DNA from: Bacteroidales bacterium H4
GTDB taxonomy: Bacteria; Bacteroidota; Bacteroidia; Bacteroidales; Muribaculaceae
Direction of reading: 5' to 3'
Assembly (NCBI GenBank): GCA_001701165.1
Contig: DAAP01000024.1
Coordinates: 1-64,000 of the forward strand
DNA length: 64,000 nt
Part shown: positions 18,055 through 26,039 of the stretch, piece after piece
Layout of the letters: each line of letters opens with the position of its first letter
Position numbering within the stretch: the first letter of the stretch is position 1
Position numbers and translations under genes: made by a program
The notes under the pieces: generated by a model
Told to the model about the DNA's origin: nothing
Database searches by the model: none
Seen by the model: the letters and a program-made list of their open reading frames with translations, nothing else

Positions 18055-18252
18055 GGGTAGCCGGTGTTTGACATGGGATTGTGATTAGTAGTTTCGACCG
18101 CCGGCAATCATGGCGAGGTTGGGGCAGGAGGCTGTGCGAAGGGCGGCGATTCGGTTGAAACGGCAATTGATGTACATCAAGGCCGAGTGATACATCAAGC
18201 ATGTTCGGCAGTTTGGCTCAAAAGAAAATGGCGTGGCCTGAAAGGGTGTGTA

Positions 18253-19161
18253 TCAGTGCAAGAGTCGCTTCGGGATTGCGGGCATGGCTCCGCTTTGGGT
18301 GCAGACGTAGGCGGCGACATCGACGGCTTTGCGGTGTGCCTCGACTACGGACTTGTCAATTAGGATGCTCGCAACGAAGGTGGCGGTGAACGAGTCGCCG
18401 GCGCCGACAGTGTCAATGACATCTACTTTCGGCGTGGGCAAGAATGATGTGATCTCGGGCGTGAAGATATAGCTGCCGTTGATGCCGCAGGTTAGGATGA
18501 TCATCTTCAGATTGTAACGGCTGATGAACTTGGCTGCATATCGTCTGATAGTTTCGGGCTGCAATGATTGTATCTCAATGCTTGTGTCGTCCATCATTTT
18601 GATGATGGCGCATAGTTCATCATCGTTGATTTTTAGAATATTGCAGCGGCGCATCGAGCTTTCCAGGACGTATTTGTCGTAATAGTTTTGTCGGAGGTTG
18701 GCATCGAAGACTATCAGTGTCTCGCTGTCATGCGGCATTGCATCAATGAAGCGATGTATAGTGGCACGCGTCGTTGCACTTCGTTGCGCCAATGTTCCGA
18801 AGCATATGGCGCGTGTGCTTCGTGCAAGGTCTGCCAACTCGGGTGTAAACGGGATATTGTCCCAGGCTACGTTTTCGGCAATGGAATACTGCGGCACGCC
18901 CTCGCTGTTGACGTCCACTTGTACCGTCCCTGTAGGGTAGGGCACGGTGGCGATGATGTTGCGCAAGCCCTTAGCGTGAAAATCGGTCAAAATCTGCGTA
19001 CCGAGGACATCGTCGCCAACGGCACTGATTACGAGGCTTTGCATTCTGAATTGTGAGACGTGGTATGCAAAGTTGGCGGGTGCGCCGCCTATTTTCCGGC
19101 CTTCGGGGAGAATGTCCCATAGGACTTCACCAATCCCGACGACTATATGGCTGTTGTACAT
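18253..19161 (-). CDS. PfkB family carbohydrate kinase (fructokinase-like)
   Basis: 302 residues of the ribokinase/PfkB family, ATP-dependent kinases for sugars. The N-terminal signature GEVLWDILPEGRKIGGAPAN and the C-terminal one DTVGAGDSFTATF (catalytic aspartate in GAGDSF) are both intact. The opening GIGEVLWD plus GGAPANFAYH is typical of bacterial fructokinases, so fructose is the likely substrate. It is single, leftward, with a strong terminator after it and a TAACTTTG element upstream. Confidence 0.88.
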   Translation of the reverse strand: MYNSHIVVGIGEVLWDILPEGRKIGGAPANFAYHVSQFRMQSLVISAVGDDVLGTQILTDFHAKGLRNIIATVPYPTGTVQVDVNSEGVPQYSIAENVAWDNIPFTPELADLARSTRAICFGTLAQRSATTRATIHRFIDAMPHDSETLIVFDANLRQNYYDKYVLESSMRRCNILKINDDELCAIIKMMDDTSIEIQSLQPETIRRYAAKFISRYNLKMIILTCGINGSYIFTPEITSFLPTPKVDVIDTVGAGDSFTATFVASILIDKSVVEAHRKAVDVAAYVCTQSGAMPAIPKRLLH

Positions 19162-19255
19162 TGATAGATGGATAGGTGCTGATGTTCGGGTGTTATTATC
19201 TTGTGCTATGGAGTATTAGCGTTTGGTTCGGCCAATAAACTCTTTGATATCTGCG

Positions 19256-19263
19256 CAAAGTTA
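19256..19263 (-). promoter_or_regulatory. possible kinase promoter -7 element
   Basis: Reads TAACTTTG on the minus strand, about 95 bp upstream of the kinase start. No clear TTG box at the right distance. Confidence 0.4.
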
Positions 19264-19374
19264 AACATAAGTATTCATTGTCGTATCATCGTGGCATTGT
19301 TTTATCGAAGTGGTGGTGCGAAAACATACGTGTACAGGGTCGCAAGTCGCCAATGTGCCCCGAAACGACGATTA

Positions 19375-19420
19375 AAAATCAAGCGCCTCCAAGATAAAAA
19401 TCCGGGAAGTGCTTGATTTT
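19375..19420 (-). terminator. terminator of the cupin gene
   Basis: Arms AAAATCAAGC and GCTTGATTTT, extended imperfectly inward, lie 19 bp after the cupin stop. On the minus strand the stem runs into TTGATTTTTAAT, a T-rich tail. Confidence 0.65.
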
Positions 19421-19438
19421 AGTAATGCGGTGAGGCTT

Positions 19439-19849
19439 TTAAAGAAGATTCTCTCTTTCGGTCACTACGGCATCTGTAGCTGTGTAGCCGCCGAGACTGC
19501 CTTCTTTGGCCTGAATACAGATGTAGCAGAGAGGAGTGGCGGAAGTACATTTGAGGTTCCGGTCACAGTTTGTGGACACGCGGACTACCGAGCCCCCGGT
19601 GATGTCGAAAACGTTGTCGTCAACCTGAAACTTTCCGCTGCCCGAAAGGACAATGTATATTTCCTCGTTTGACTTGTGGCTGTGGAAGAAAGGAATGGCA
19701 GTTCCGGTGGAAAGTGTGCCGAAAGAAACCTCGCAGGATGTGGCGCCGATAGCATCTTTCATGAATTGCTTGCCCTCGAAAGCGGTAAGGTTACCCACCG
19801 AGGCATGGGCGAATTTTTCGCCTTTGTCAAGTATTTTAATCTCGCTCAT
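19439..19849 (-). CDS. small cupin-domain protein
   Basis: 136 residues forming a single cupin barrel. Metal-binding motif 1 is visible as FFHSHKSNEEIYIVLSGSGK (His, His, Glu), followed by a degenerate motif 2 near GGSVVRVSTN. Small cupins include quercetin-dioxygenase-like enzymes, isomerases and metal-dependent detoxifiers; nothing tells which this is. It is divergent from an HxlR-type regulator, with a palindrome and its own promoter between them. It is therefore very likely the regulated target and may take part in a redox or electrophile response. Confidence 0.8.
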   Translation of the reverse strand: MSEIKILDKGEKFAHASVGNLTAFEGKQFMKDAIGATSCEVSFGTLSTGTAIPFFHSHKSNEEIYIVLSGSGKFQVDDNVFDITGGSVVRVSTNCDRNLKCTSATPLCYICIQAKEGSLGGYTATDAVVTERENLL

Positions 19850-19910
19850 TTGGTTTGGTTTATATTGTTTATTAACTTTGCGGACGTAATCCGCTTTCTG
19901 TTTGATAGCG

Positions 19911-19941
19911 CAAAATTACAATTATGATTCTTGATATACAA
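19911..19941 (-). promoter_or_regulatory. cupin gene promoter
   Basis: On the minus strand TTG (19,939-19,941), 20 bp, then TAATTTTG (19,911-19,918). It points toward the cupin gene and abuts the palindrome at 19,954-19,970. Confidence 0.6.
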
Positions 19942-19953
19942 GAACTTACAAAT

Positions 19954-19970
19954 AAGTAAAATGCTTACTT
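19954..19970. promoter_or_regulatory. palindromic operator candidate for the HxlR regulator
   Basis: Perfect inverted repeat AAGTAA-N5-TTACTT, 20 bp upstream of the regulator ATG and 13 bp from the cupin promoter. HxlR/MarR-type winged-helix dimers bind such palindromes. Another half-like ACTTAC is at 19,944-19,949. Confidence 0.55.
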
Positions 19971-19990
19971 TCAGGTAACTAAAATTGAAA

Positions 19991-20341
19991 ATGAAGGCTT
20001 TACCTCTCAAAGAAAATCTGAAAAAATATACGGCAACGCAGACGTGCCCCATCCGAAACATTATTTCGCGATTTACGGGAAAATGGTCAATGCTGGTGCT
20101 GTGTGTGCTTTACGAGAACGAAGCAACGCGATTTAATTCAATCGGGCGTGCTCTCCCCGACATTTCACCCAAGGTGCTGACCGAAACGCTTAAAAATCTG
20201 GAAGCAGGCGAGCTTGTGCACCGTGAGATTTATGCCGAAGTTCCACCCAAAGTAGAGTACTCGCTCACGGATAAGGGTAAAAGCCTGATGCCACATATTC
20301 ATTCTTTGATTGGTTGGGCGCTAAACAACTATCAAATATAG
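19991..20341 (+). CDS. HxlR family transcriptional regulator
   Basis: 116 residues from the ATG at 19,991; a TTG two codons earlier is less likely. It has the winged helix-turn-helix fold of the HxlR/DUF24 family: CPIRNIISRFTGKWSMLVL with the family's conserved N-terminal cysteine near residue 20, FNSIGRALPDISPKVLTETL as the recognition helix, and VEYSLTDKGKSL as the wing. HxlR members often sense electrophiles or oxidants through that cysteine. It is divergent from the cupin gene and followed by an alcohol dehydrogenase and two hydrolases, which it may also control. Confidence 0.9.
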   Translation: MKALPLKENLKKYTATQTCPIRNIISRFTGKWSMLVLCVLYENEATRFNSIGRALPDISPKVLTETLKNLEAGELVHREIYAEVPPKVEYSLTDKGKSLMPHIHSLIGWALNNYQI

Positions 20342-20409
20342 AAAGGATAATGTTGCGTCTTATCAGGCGCTCATTCCCTATACTTTTCAAGAAATAATCT
20401 GTAAGAAAT

Positions 20410-21441
20410 ATGAAGGGATATACATATATAGACGATGGCAAATTTGACTTCACAGACAAGGCAAAACCGGAGCTTCAAAGCCCTAAAGACGCAGTTGTAC
20501 GTGTCACTTTGAGCAGTATCTGTACAAGCGATTTACACATCAAACACGGCAGCGTTCCGAGGGCATGTAAGGGAATTACAGTCGGCCACGAAATGGTTGG
20601 TGTCGTTGAAGCGACAGGCTCTGATGTCATGAAAGTCAAGCCCGGTGATCGCGTAGCAGTCAATGTGGAGACTTTCTGCGGCGAATGTTTCTATTGCAAG
20701 CGCGGTTGGGTAAATAATTGCGAGAAAGGAGGCTGGGAGCTCGGATGCCGTATTGATGGAGCTCAGGCTGAATATGTCAGGGTGCCTTATGCAGACAATG
20801 GTTTGACGCATATCCCGGACGAGGTGTCTGACGAGCAGGCTCTTTTTGTCGGAGATATACTCGCTACCGGATATTGGGCTGCCAAAATTGCCGAAATCTC
20901 CGAGGATGATATCGTGCTTATCATTGGTGGCGGCCCGACAGGCCTTTGCACCCTTCAGTGTGTAGAGCTATACAATCCAGGACGCATTGTGGTATGTGAA
21001 ATTGACGAAAGCAGGCGCAAGTTTGTCAAGGCCAATTTTCCTGATGTTATCGTGATCGGACCGGAAGAAGCTCGGATGGTACTTGACAAATTGACTGACA
21101 GTCGCGGTGCCGATCGAGTGATAGAAGTTGCCGGCACAGACAAGACTTTTGAAATGGCGTGGAAATGCGCCCGACCGAACGCCGTCATCACTGTCGTAGC
21201 CCTATATGATAAGCCGCAGATGCTTCCGTTGCCACGTATGTACGGCAAAAACTTGACTTTCAAATTCGGGGGTGTAGATGCAAGTGATTGTGACGAAATT
21301 ATGCGTCTGATTGCCGAAGGCAGGATTGACACAACTAAACTGATTACTCATCGCCTTCCGCTGAGCAAGATAGCGGAAGGTTATCGCATCTTCGAGGGTA
21401 AAAAAGATGGCGTAATAAAAGTTGCAATATTCCCTGATTGA
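20410..21441 (+). CDS. zinc-dependent medium-chain alcohol dehydrogenase
   Basis: 343 residues. Catalytic-domain motif GHEMVGVVEATGSDV, structural-zinc cysteines in CGECFYCKRGWVNNC, and an NAD(P)-binding Rossmann motif IGGGPTGL in the second half. Catalytic Zn ligands C38 and H61-like (ICTSDLH, GHE) are present. Members reduce or oxidise small alcohols, aldehydes or polyols. It starts 69 bp after the HxlR gene and is followed by two alpha/beta hydrolase genes in the same direction, suggesting a small detoxification or catabolic operon. Confidence 0.88.
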   Translation: MKGYTYIDDGKFDFTDKAKPELQSPKDAVVRVTLSSICTSDLHIKHGSVPRACKGITVGHEMVGVVEATGSDVMKVKPGDRVAVNVETFCGECFYCKRGWVNNCEKGGWELGCRIDGAQAEYVRVPYADNGLTHIPDEVSDEQALFVGDILATGYWAAKIAEISEDDIVLIIGGGPTGLCTLQCVELYNPGRIVVCEIDESRRKFVKANFPDVIVIGPEEARMVLDKLTDSRGADRVIEVAGTDKTFEMAWKCARPNAVITVVALYDKPQMLPLPRMYGKNLTFKFGGVDASDCDEIMRLIAEGRIDTTKLITHRLPLSKIAEGYRIFEGKKDGVIKVAIFPD

Positions 21442-21463
21442 GTTTCTTTAGATTATTGAGTCT

Positions 21464-22513
21464 GTGAAAACATATATTGGAGCGTTATGCACATTTTTTA
21501 TTGGTGCCGCTTTAGTGTGTACATCGCAAGCGAAAGTGCCGACAATTGTTACAGATAAGGAGGCAATGACTATGCGTGCCGAGGCAGAAACATTTCTGTC
21601 GTCAATGCCTCAGGGGCTGCAAGACAGTCAGGCTGATGCAATCATAGAGGCTATGGCCGGATACCCGGAGGAGTTACGGAATGTCAGACAGTCTCGTAAT
21701 ACTGTTCATGAGTCGTCGCCGGATGTCGAATTCGTGCAAATCGAGGGCGAAGGCAATGCAAGAGGCATAGCAATGAGTCTGTTCAAGCCCGAGAAGCCGC
21801 AGCCAAAGCCATTGCCGCTATTGGTTTATCTGCACGGAGGTGGTTGGACTTTCGGAAGTATCAATAGCTGTGCGGCGTTCTGTGATGCTGTCGCTGCTAC
21901 AGGTAAGGCAATAGTTCTGGCTGTGGATTATTCGCTTGCGCCCGAAAAGCCTTATCCTAAAGGGCTTGAAGATTGTATAGAAGCAATCAAGATGGCGTAT
22001 GCCAAAGCCGCAGAATGGGGCTCTTGTGGTAGTCTTGTTAGTGTCGGTGGCGACAGCAGCGGCGGCAACCTCGCATTGGCGGCGGCTCTTTCGCTAATGG
22101 AGCAACCGATTCCGCTCAGACTTCAATCGCTCGTCTTGTTTTATCCGGTATTGAGGGCCTATAACGACGATTCTGCGTCTTGGCATAAATATGCTCGCGG
22201 CTATGGCCTGAATGGCCGTATTATGGAGGTATTCAATAAGGCGTATATAGGCGATTTAGATCCTACCGAGCCCCTTATATCTCCGGCACACGCCAACGAT
22301 ACGGCTTTGACGCAATTGCCTCCAATGCTGATAATCAATGCACAAAGAGATATTCTCTGCGACCAAGGGAAAGAATTTGCTCAAAAATATCCCAATGTGA
22401 CACGGGTGGAATTTCCGGGTGCCGTGCACCTGTTTATTACGGTAAAAGGGCAGTCTACCGCTTTTGGGAAGGCAGTGAAATTGACTGCGGATTTTTTGAC
22501 AAGTAATTTTTGA
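21464..22513 (+). CDS. secreted alpha/beta hydrolase (HSL-type esterase)
   Basis: 349 residues using a GTG start at 21,464, which gives a clean signal peptide (MKTYIGALCTFFIGAALVC, cleavage after SQA). Hormone-sensitive-lipase family marks: oxyanion motif LHGGGW, nucleophile elbow GGDSSGGN, an aspartate in NAQRDILCDQG and a C-terminal histidine in GAVHLF. It would hydrolyse short acyl esters in the periplasm or outside. It lies 22 bp after the dehydrogenase gene and 13 bp before the next hydrolase. Confidence 0.85.
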   Translation: MKTYIGALCTFFIGAALVCTSQAKVPTIVTDKEAMTMRAEAETFLSSMPQGLQDSQADAIIEAMAGYPEELRNVRQSRNTVHESSPDVEFVQIEGEGNARGIAMSLFKPEKPQPKPLPLLVYLHGGGWTFGSINSCAAFCDAVAATGKAIVLAVDYSLAPEKPYPKGLEDCIEAIKMAYAKAAEWGSCGSLVSVGGDSSGGNLALAAALSLMEQPIPLRLQSLVLFYPVLRAYNDDSASWHKYARGYGLNGRIMEVFNKAYIGDLDPTEPLISPAHANDTALTQLPPMLIINAQRDILCDQGKEFAQKYPNVTRVEFPGAVHLFITVKGQSTAFGKAVKLTADFLTSNF

Positions 22514-22526
22514 CAAGTATAAAGAA

Positions 22527-23330
22527 ATGAAGAAGATACTGTTTCTACACGGCTTAAACTGGAGCGGCGAATGTCCGCCGGCACTGACTCTGCGCAAGGA
22601 GCTGGAAGATGTTGCTGAAATTACGGCTCCCGACCTGCCGGTGAACCCTGAAGATGCCCTAAAAATGCTTCTCGATATATGCGATACATTACAGCCGGAT
22701 TTGATTATAGGTAGCAGTTATGGCGCTTTCCTTGGGCAACAGTTGATTAAGATTGTCGGAGCGCCGGCGCTGCTCTGCAGTTCGATGTTTCGGATGACGA
22801 ACTTCCTAAGATTGCGTATAGGGACTCATAATTTCAAATCACGCAGAGCCGACGGCATTCAAAGCTATGAGATAACGCTGGAATTGATTGACGTCTTTCA
22901 AGAAATGGAAAATCATCAATTTGACTGCTATGATGAATGGTATCGGGATAAGGTCGTTGGATTTTATGGGTTGCAAGACACGCTCGCCAAAACTAAGGAA
23001 GAGTTCCGTAAATACTATAGCACCGTCATCGAGTATGATGGTCCGCATACGATGACCCCCGATAATGTGAAGTCAACGTTGGCTCCTGTGGCGAGGGCGA
23101 CTTTGGCGCAATTCCCGCGCTCATCCCAAAGGCTATTTCGACATTTCAAGGGCAATTCATATCGCCTCGTTTGCCATGCCAAAGACAGCGAAACCCTTGA
23201 CCGTCAGGTTACATATCAGGCACTTTATGGCAACCGAGGATACTGGGTACGTCCCGAGCAAATGTTCTTCGAACGGGTAGTTCGCAACGGTAGTTCTATG
23301 CCGCGCTTTGCCGAAGTGGGCCACATATAA
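22527..23330 (+). CDS. YqiA-like alpha/beta hydrolase fused to a DUF1653-like domain
   Basis: 267 residues. The first about 190 form a small hydrolase of the YqiA/YcfP type: ILFLHGLNWSG, nucleophile elbow GSSYGAFLG, and a late histidine in YDGPHTMT. The last about 65 residues (FRHFKGNSYRLVCHAKDSET ... VTYQALYG ... WVRPEQMFFERV) match my memory of DUF1653, a beta-rich module usually found as a separate small protein. The join is in frame with no stop. Last gene of the run; a large hairpin follows 23 bp later. Confidence 0.8.
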   Translation: MKKILFLHGLNWSGECPPALTLRKELEDVAEITAPDLPVNPEDALKMLLDICDTLQPDLIIGSSYGAFLGQQLIKIVGAPALLCSSMFRMTNFLRLRIGTHNFKSRRADGIQSYEITLELIDVFQEMENHQFDCYDEWYRDKVVGFYGLQDTLAKTKEEFRKYYSTVIEYDGPHTMTPDNVKSTLAPVARATLAQFPRSSQRLFRHFKGNSYRLVCHAKDSETLDRQVTYQALYGNRGYWVRPEQMFFERVVRNGSSMPRFAEVGHI

Positions 23331-23353
23331 TGTGGTTCGTACTTACTAAGAAT

Positions 23354-23402
23354 AACTTAGGCTGTAATTTCCTGAATTTGCAGGGAAATTACAGCCTAAG
23401 TT
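23354..23402. terminator. large near-perfect hairpin at the host/prophage border
   Basis: Arms AACTTAGGCTGTAATTTCC and GGAAATTACAGCCTAAGTT pair over 19 bp, with one extra G and a short loop. It follows the last host gene by 23 bp and lacks a strong T-tract, so it may be a terminator or a structured element at the integration border. The rest of 23,403-23,604 shows nothing I can name. Confidence 0.5.
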
Positions 23403-23604
23403 GCACTTATTAGAGTCCTTTTATTCGATTGCAGCCTGTGCCGCTGTTGAAACATAACCTAATCCGTGAGTTGCAGGGACGTTGTACGCTATCTGTGACG
23501 TGTGCGTCTTGGGTAATATGTCGTTTGATTTCATGTCATATTTCGTTATTTGTTTCTCGGTTTTATGATGTAAGGGTTAAACACCCTCTATTTCTTTCAG
23601 ATTT

Positions 23605-23652
23605 GCCCCTCTGCCGGACTTTGTGCGCTCGGTAGAGGGCTTTATTGTTTTT
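23605..23652 (+). terminator. intrinsic terminator
   Basis: Stem CCCTCTGCCG / CGGTAGAGGG (one wobble) followed on the plus strand by tttattgttttt. It faces the end of the first prophage gene and would block transcription entering the element from the host side. Confidence 0.6.
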
Positions 23653-24058
23653 GTGACTGATGCGCCTCTAAACGTCTTATATCGCGTCGAGCCTCGGCAA
23701 GCAGGTCGTACAATTCTATGGACCGGTTGGTGGCGAAGTATTCCGCCCAGTCCTTGAACGTGTGGCACTCTCCAGTTTCCGTGTCCTCGTAGTCCTCGGA
23801 ATCCCACATATCGGCAAGCGAGGCATACGTTTCGGCAGGGTGTGAGCCTATCGCGTCCACAATCTCGGTCGGGTATTCGTCCATGAGGGTCTGCACCCAT
23901 TCGTCAAAGCCGTAGCCGGGATTCTCATGCAGGACATTCCATGCCGCCGTCTTGAGTTCGCCGTAGAAATCCGGCTCTTCCTCATCAAGCATATTGTCAA
24001 GAGCCTCAACAAGGGAAGCCATTTCTTCGTCTGATACGTTGTATTTGCTATCGTTCAT
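23642..24058 (-). CDS. hypothetical acidic protein, left end of prophage
   Basis: 138 residues, strongly acidic in the first half (DNMLDEEEPDFYGEL) and helical throughout, with a basic C-terminus. No signal peptide or membrane segment. I do not recognise a family. It is divergent from a 54-residue ORF and is the outermost gene I would assign to the prophage. Its position next to the immunity module is where excision or superinfection functions often lie, but nothing in the sequence shows such a role. Confidence 0.6.
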   Translation of the reverse strand: MNDSKYNVSDEEMASLVEALDNMLDEEEPDFYGELKTAAWNVLHENPGYGFDEWVQTLMDEYPTEIVDAIGSHPAETYASLADMWDSEDYEDTETGECHTFKDWAEYFATNRSIELYDLLAEARRDIRRLEAHQSQKQ

Positions 24059-24075
24059 GTTTCAAAACTTAAAAG

Positions 24076-24104
24076 TTGGAATATTGCTGAATGTCCTAAC
24101 TTTG
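24076..24104 (+). promoter_or_regulatory. promoter of a small rightward ORF
   Basis: TTG at 24,076-24,078, 18 bp, TAACTTTG at 24,097-24,104. The ATG follows 5 bp later, so the transcript would be nearly leaderless. Confidence 0.55.
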
Positions 24105-24108
24105 TGGC

Positions 24109-24273
24109 ATGAAAAAGATTAAATACTTTATACTCCGCTGGCGTTACCATCGTCTCTACCGCCGCCTGTTTTGGCTTTACCTTTCAAAAACGACCACTGC
24201 CAATGATGCAGTATGCCAAGCATCCAATGCATTTACATGGCTAACAGGTTGCGATTGGGATGACTGGCGTTAA
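24109..24273 (+). CDS. small basic/aromatic ORF, 54 residues
   Basis: Starts MKKIKYFILRWRYHRLYRRL and ends WLTGCDWDDWR. The N-terminal half is rich in Arg, Tyr and Trp and amphipathic. It sits directly under a consensus promoter within the leftward immunity region, on the opposite strand. Family unknown. It may be a small regulator or membrane-active peptide. Confidence 0.5.
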   Translation: MKKIKYFILRWRYHRLYRRLFWLYLSKTTTANDAVCQASNAFTWLTGCDWDDWR

Positions 24274-24301
24274 TCCTTTGGCCGTTGTGGCCGCTTCTCT
24301 C

Positions 24302-24658
24302 TCATGATTTCTTGTGGGTTTTTATATGCGTGGTCGGAAAAACAACTGGAATTACAAAAGAGATTCTTGATGCATTCTCAGTCTTTGCAGAAGTGGCTGA
24401 GCCTATTTTTGCGCCGAAGATGGAAATTCCTGCTTTGGCTTGCCCGTCTATGCCCACTTCTTCACTCGCAGTTACTGCGACATCAAATGACAATTGCTCA
24501 ATCGGTTTAATCTCATCATTTACAGCCAGCGTTTTTAATGCAATCGGATTGGGCAAAGTCGGATTGACAATCGCTCCATTACCCAATCCGGCTTGCAGTT
24601 CACTAACGGCATCTGTTATATCAGTGATTGCTGTTTTTATAAATTCTTTCAGTTCCAT
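24302..24658 (-). CDS. small protein resembling trypco2-type domains
   Basis: 118 residues starting MELKEFIKTAITDITDAVSE. A helical start is followed by a Gly/Ala/Ser-rich middle (GIDGQAKAGISIFGAKIG) and a beta-type end (SRISFVIPVVFP). This layout resembles small proteins with a trypsin-co-occurring (trypco2-like) domain common in Bacteroidales. That is an impression from memory, not a search result. It is the last gene of the leftward immunity cluster. Confidence 0.55.
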   Translation of the reverse strand: MELKEFIKTAITDITDAVSELQAGLGNGAIVNPTLPNPIALKTLAVNDEIKPIEQLSFDVAVTASEEVGIDGQAKAGISIFGAKIGSATSAKTENASRISFVIPVVFPTTHIKTHKKS

Positions 24659-24695
24659 ATCGCTATAGGTTTGTCAAGTTCTCGCTGTTCGTCAG

Positions 24696-25106
24696 TCATC
24701 GTTTTACTATCGGGTTACGGAGTTTATACTTCTTGCTGAACTGTTCAATCTTGTTTATCAGTCCAAATAACAAACAACTTACTGGAATGAAAACCAACCC
24801 TGCGGCATCGTCCCATTTCTCTCGGACGGATTCTTTTAGACATAAACTACAAGGCTCATAATCGTAATCTTCTGCCTCATCCACTGATAAGGTTTCAATA
24901 TCGTAAGTTGTACGGCGAAGAGCATTGCATTGTTCCGAATAGTGGTAACGATGGGCGTTAGGACTTTCCGAAACATAGGCAAACTCCCATGTGCTTGAAT
25001 CGGGTGTCGCAAATATACTGGCACACATTCTCACAATCCACAGGGCAATACCCATGCTGACTGCGAGAACAGCAAAGAATGCGATAAACCCGACAACACT
25101 TTTCAT
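24696..25106 (-). CDS. membrane protein with Cys/His metal-binding-like segment
   Basis: 136 residues with one hydrophobic helix at about 5-30 and a second at about 102-118. Between them is a conserved-looking segment YHYSEQCNALRR ... YEPCSLC, whose His, Cys and CxxC could bind a metal; similar 'HxSxxC ... CxxC' modules occur in small bacterial proteins of unknown role. It overlaps the repressor gene by 4 bp and so is expressed with it in the lysogen. It could act in superinfection exclusion; this is inferred from position only. Confidence 0.6.
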   Translation of the reverse strand: MKSVVGFIAFFAVLAVSMGIALWIVRMCASIFATPDSSTWEFAYVSESPNAHRYHYSEQCNALRRTTYDIETLSVDEAEDYDYEPCSLCLKESVREKWDDAAGLVFIPVSCLLFGLINKIEQFSKKYKLRNPIVKR

Positions 25107-25501
25107 TTTCCTTTCAGTTCCTCGATCCGTTCTTTGAGTTCCGCAATTCTTTCGTTCTTTTCTGCAAGTAGAGTTTCAAGAGCCTTAACTCTTTCAGCAA
25201 GGACGGCATCGCCGACAACCACTGAGACATCTCCGCTATCAGATGCAGGCGAGTAATCGCCCTCGGTGTGAACCTCTGTTTTGGGCGATTCTTCTCCAGT
25301 AAGTAACCAACGTGCATCAACATCGAGTGTGACAACGATTTTTGTAACCATGTCCACACTCGGTTTACTACGGCGTTGCTTGCTCAAATAACTCGACATC
25401 CCAGTAGGTGGTAAGCCTATTGATTTAGCAAAAGCAGCCTTGTTACCATCAAAACGCTCATTGACAAGCATTTCAATTCGGTCATTGATAGTTTCAGCCA
25501 T
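25103..25501 (-). CDS. XRE-type phage repressor
   Basis: 132 residues. The N-terminal helix-turn-helix (about 1-65) includes NKAAFAKSIGLPPTGMSSYL as the DNA-binding helices. A short linker and a coiled coil follow (LAERVKALETLLAEKNERIA, about 98-132), which should mediate dimerisation. No peptidase domain for RecA-stimulated self-cleavage is present, so induction must work another way. It faces the rightward early operon across a region with a strong promoter and repeated AATTG half-sites. This is the typical place of a lysogeny repressor. Confidence 0.8.
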   Translation of the reverse strand: MAETINDRIEMLVNERFDGNKAAFAKSIGLPPTGMSSYLSKQRRSKPSVDMVTKIVVTLDVDARWLLTGEESPKTEVHTEGDYSPASDSGDVSVVVGDAVLAERVKALETLLAEKNERIAELKERIEELKGK

Positions 25502-25524
25502 AAGCCAATATGTTAAAAACTCTT

Positions 25525-25583
25525 AATTGTTTATCAATGTTGGGAAATTGCTTTGGTAAATCAATTCAATTGCATTACCTTTG
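25525..25583 (+). promoter_or_regulatory. early rightward promoter with repeated operator-like half-sites
   Basis: TTTG at 25,552-25,555, 20 bp, TACCTTTG at 25,576-25,583: a consensus Bacteroidota promoter aimed at the early operon. AATTG occurs at 25,525, 25,546 and 25,568, i.e. every 21-22 bp. The last is part of a palindrome, CAATT-c-AATTG (25,562-25,572), between the two promoter boxes. These are good candidates for the repressor's operators. Confidence 0.65.
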
Positions 25584-25620
25584 CACTTAAAGTTACGAAA
25601 AAGTAATTAAAACACCAAAA

Positions 25621-25815
25621 ATGGAACTAAAAAAACTCAAAACCGCTTCACTCGCCGATGCACTCAAGGAAATGAATGTCGGAGAAACGTGCATAGCCCC
25701 CGATGGATATGCACCTGCAACGGTCATCAAGACCTGCTCTGAGTTAAAGGACAAAGGTTACCTTTTTCAGACTTCGCAACGCGCCGGAGTACAAATCATC
25801 ACGCGATTGAAATAA
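25621..25815 (+). CDS. first early protein, hypothetical
   Basis: 64 residues, starting MELKKLKTASLADALKEMNV. It is compact and mixed alpha/beta with no membrane segment. Being the first gene after the early promoter, it occupies the Cro/antirepressor position. It has no obvious helix-turn-helix, although VIKTCSELKDKGYLFQTSQR could form a small wing-like DNA- or RNA-binding surface. Family unknown. Confidence 0.6.
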   Translation: MELKKLKTASLADALKEMNVGETCIAPDGYAPATVIKTCSELKDKGYLFQTSQRAGVQIITRLK

Positions 25816-25826
25816 ACAATTGAATT

Positions 25827-26039
25827 ATGGCAAAGCACGGAATTTTCTACGCTCTCTGCGACCTCTTCAACGAGGGCGAGGCGGTGGTCAGCACGAATGA
25901 CGCAAAGCAGGTTATGACAGCCGCGCGTCACGCGCTCCCCGAGTTCAACGTCTGCTCCGGGTTATACGACCCTGACAACAAGACAATCGAACTATATGTC
26001 GAAAACTTCAAGCAGGCAAAGGAAGATGAAAACGACTGA
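25827..26039 (+). CDS. hypothetical early protein
   Basis: 70 residues starting MAKHGIFYALCDLFNEGEAV. Mixed alpha/beta and acidic at the end. It lies 11 bp after the previous ORF and overlaps the next by 14 bp. No family recognised. Confidence 0.55.
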   Translation: MAKHGIFYALCDLFNEGEAVVSTNDAKQVMTAARHALPEFNVCSGLYDPDNKTIELYVENFKQAKEDEND

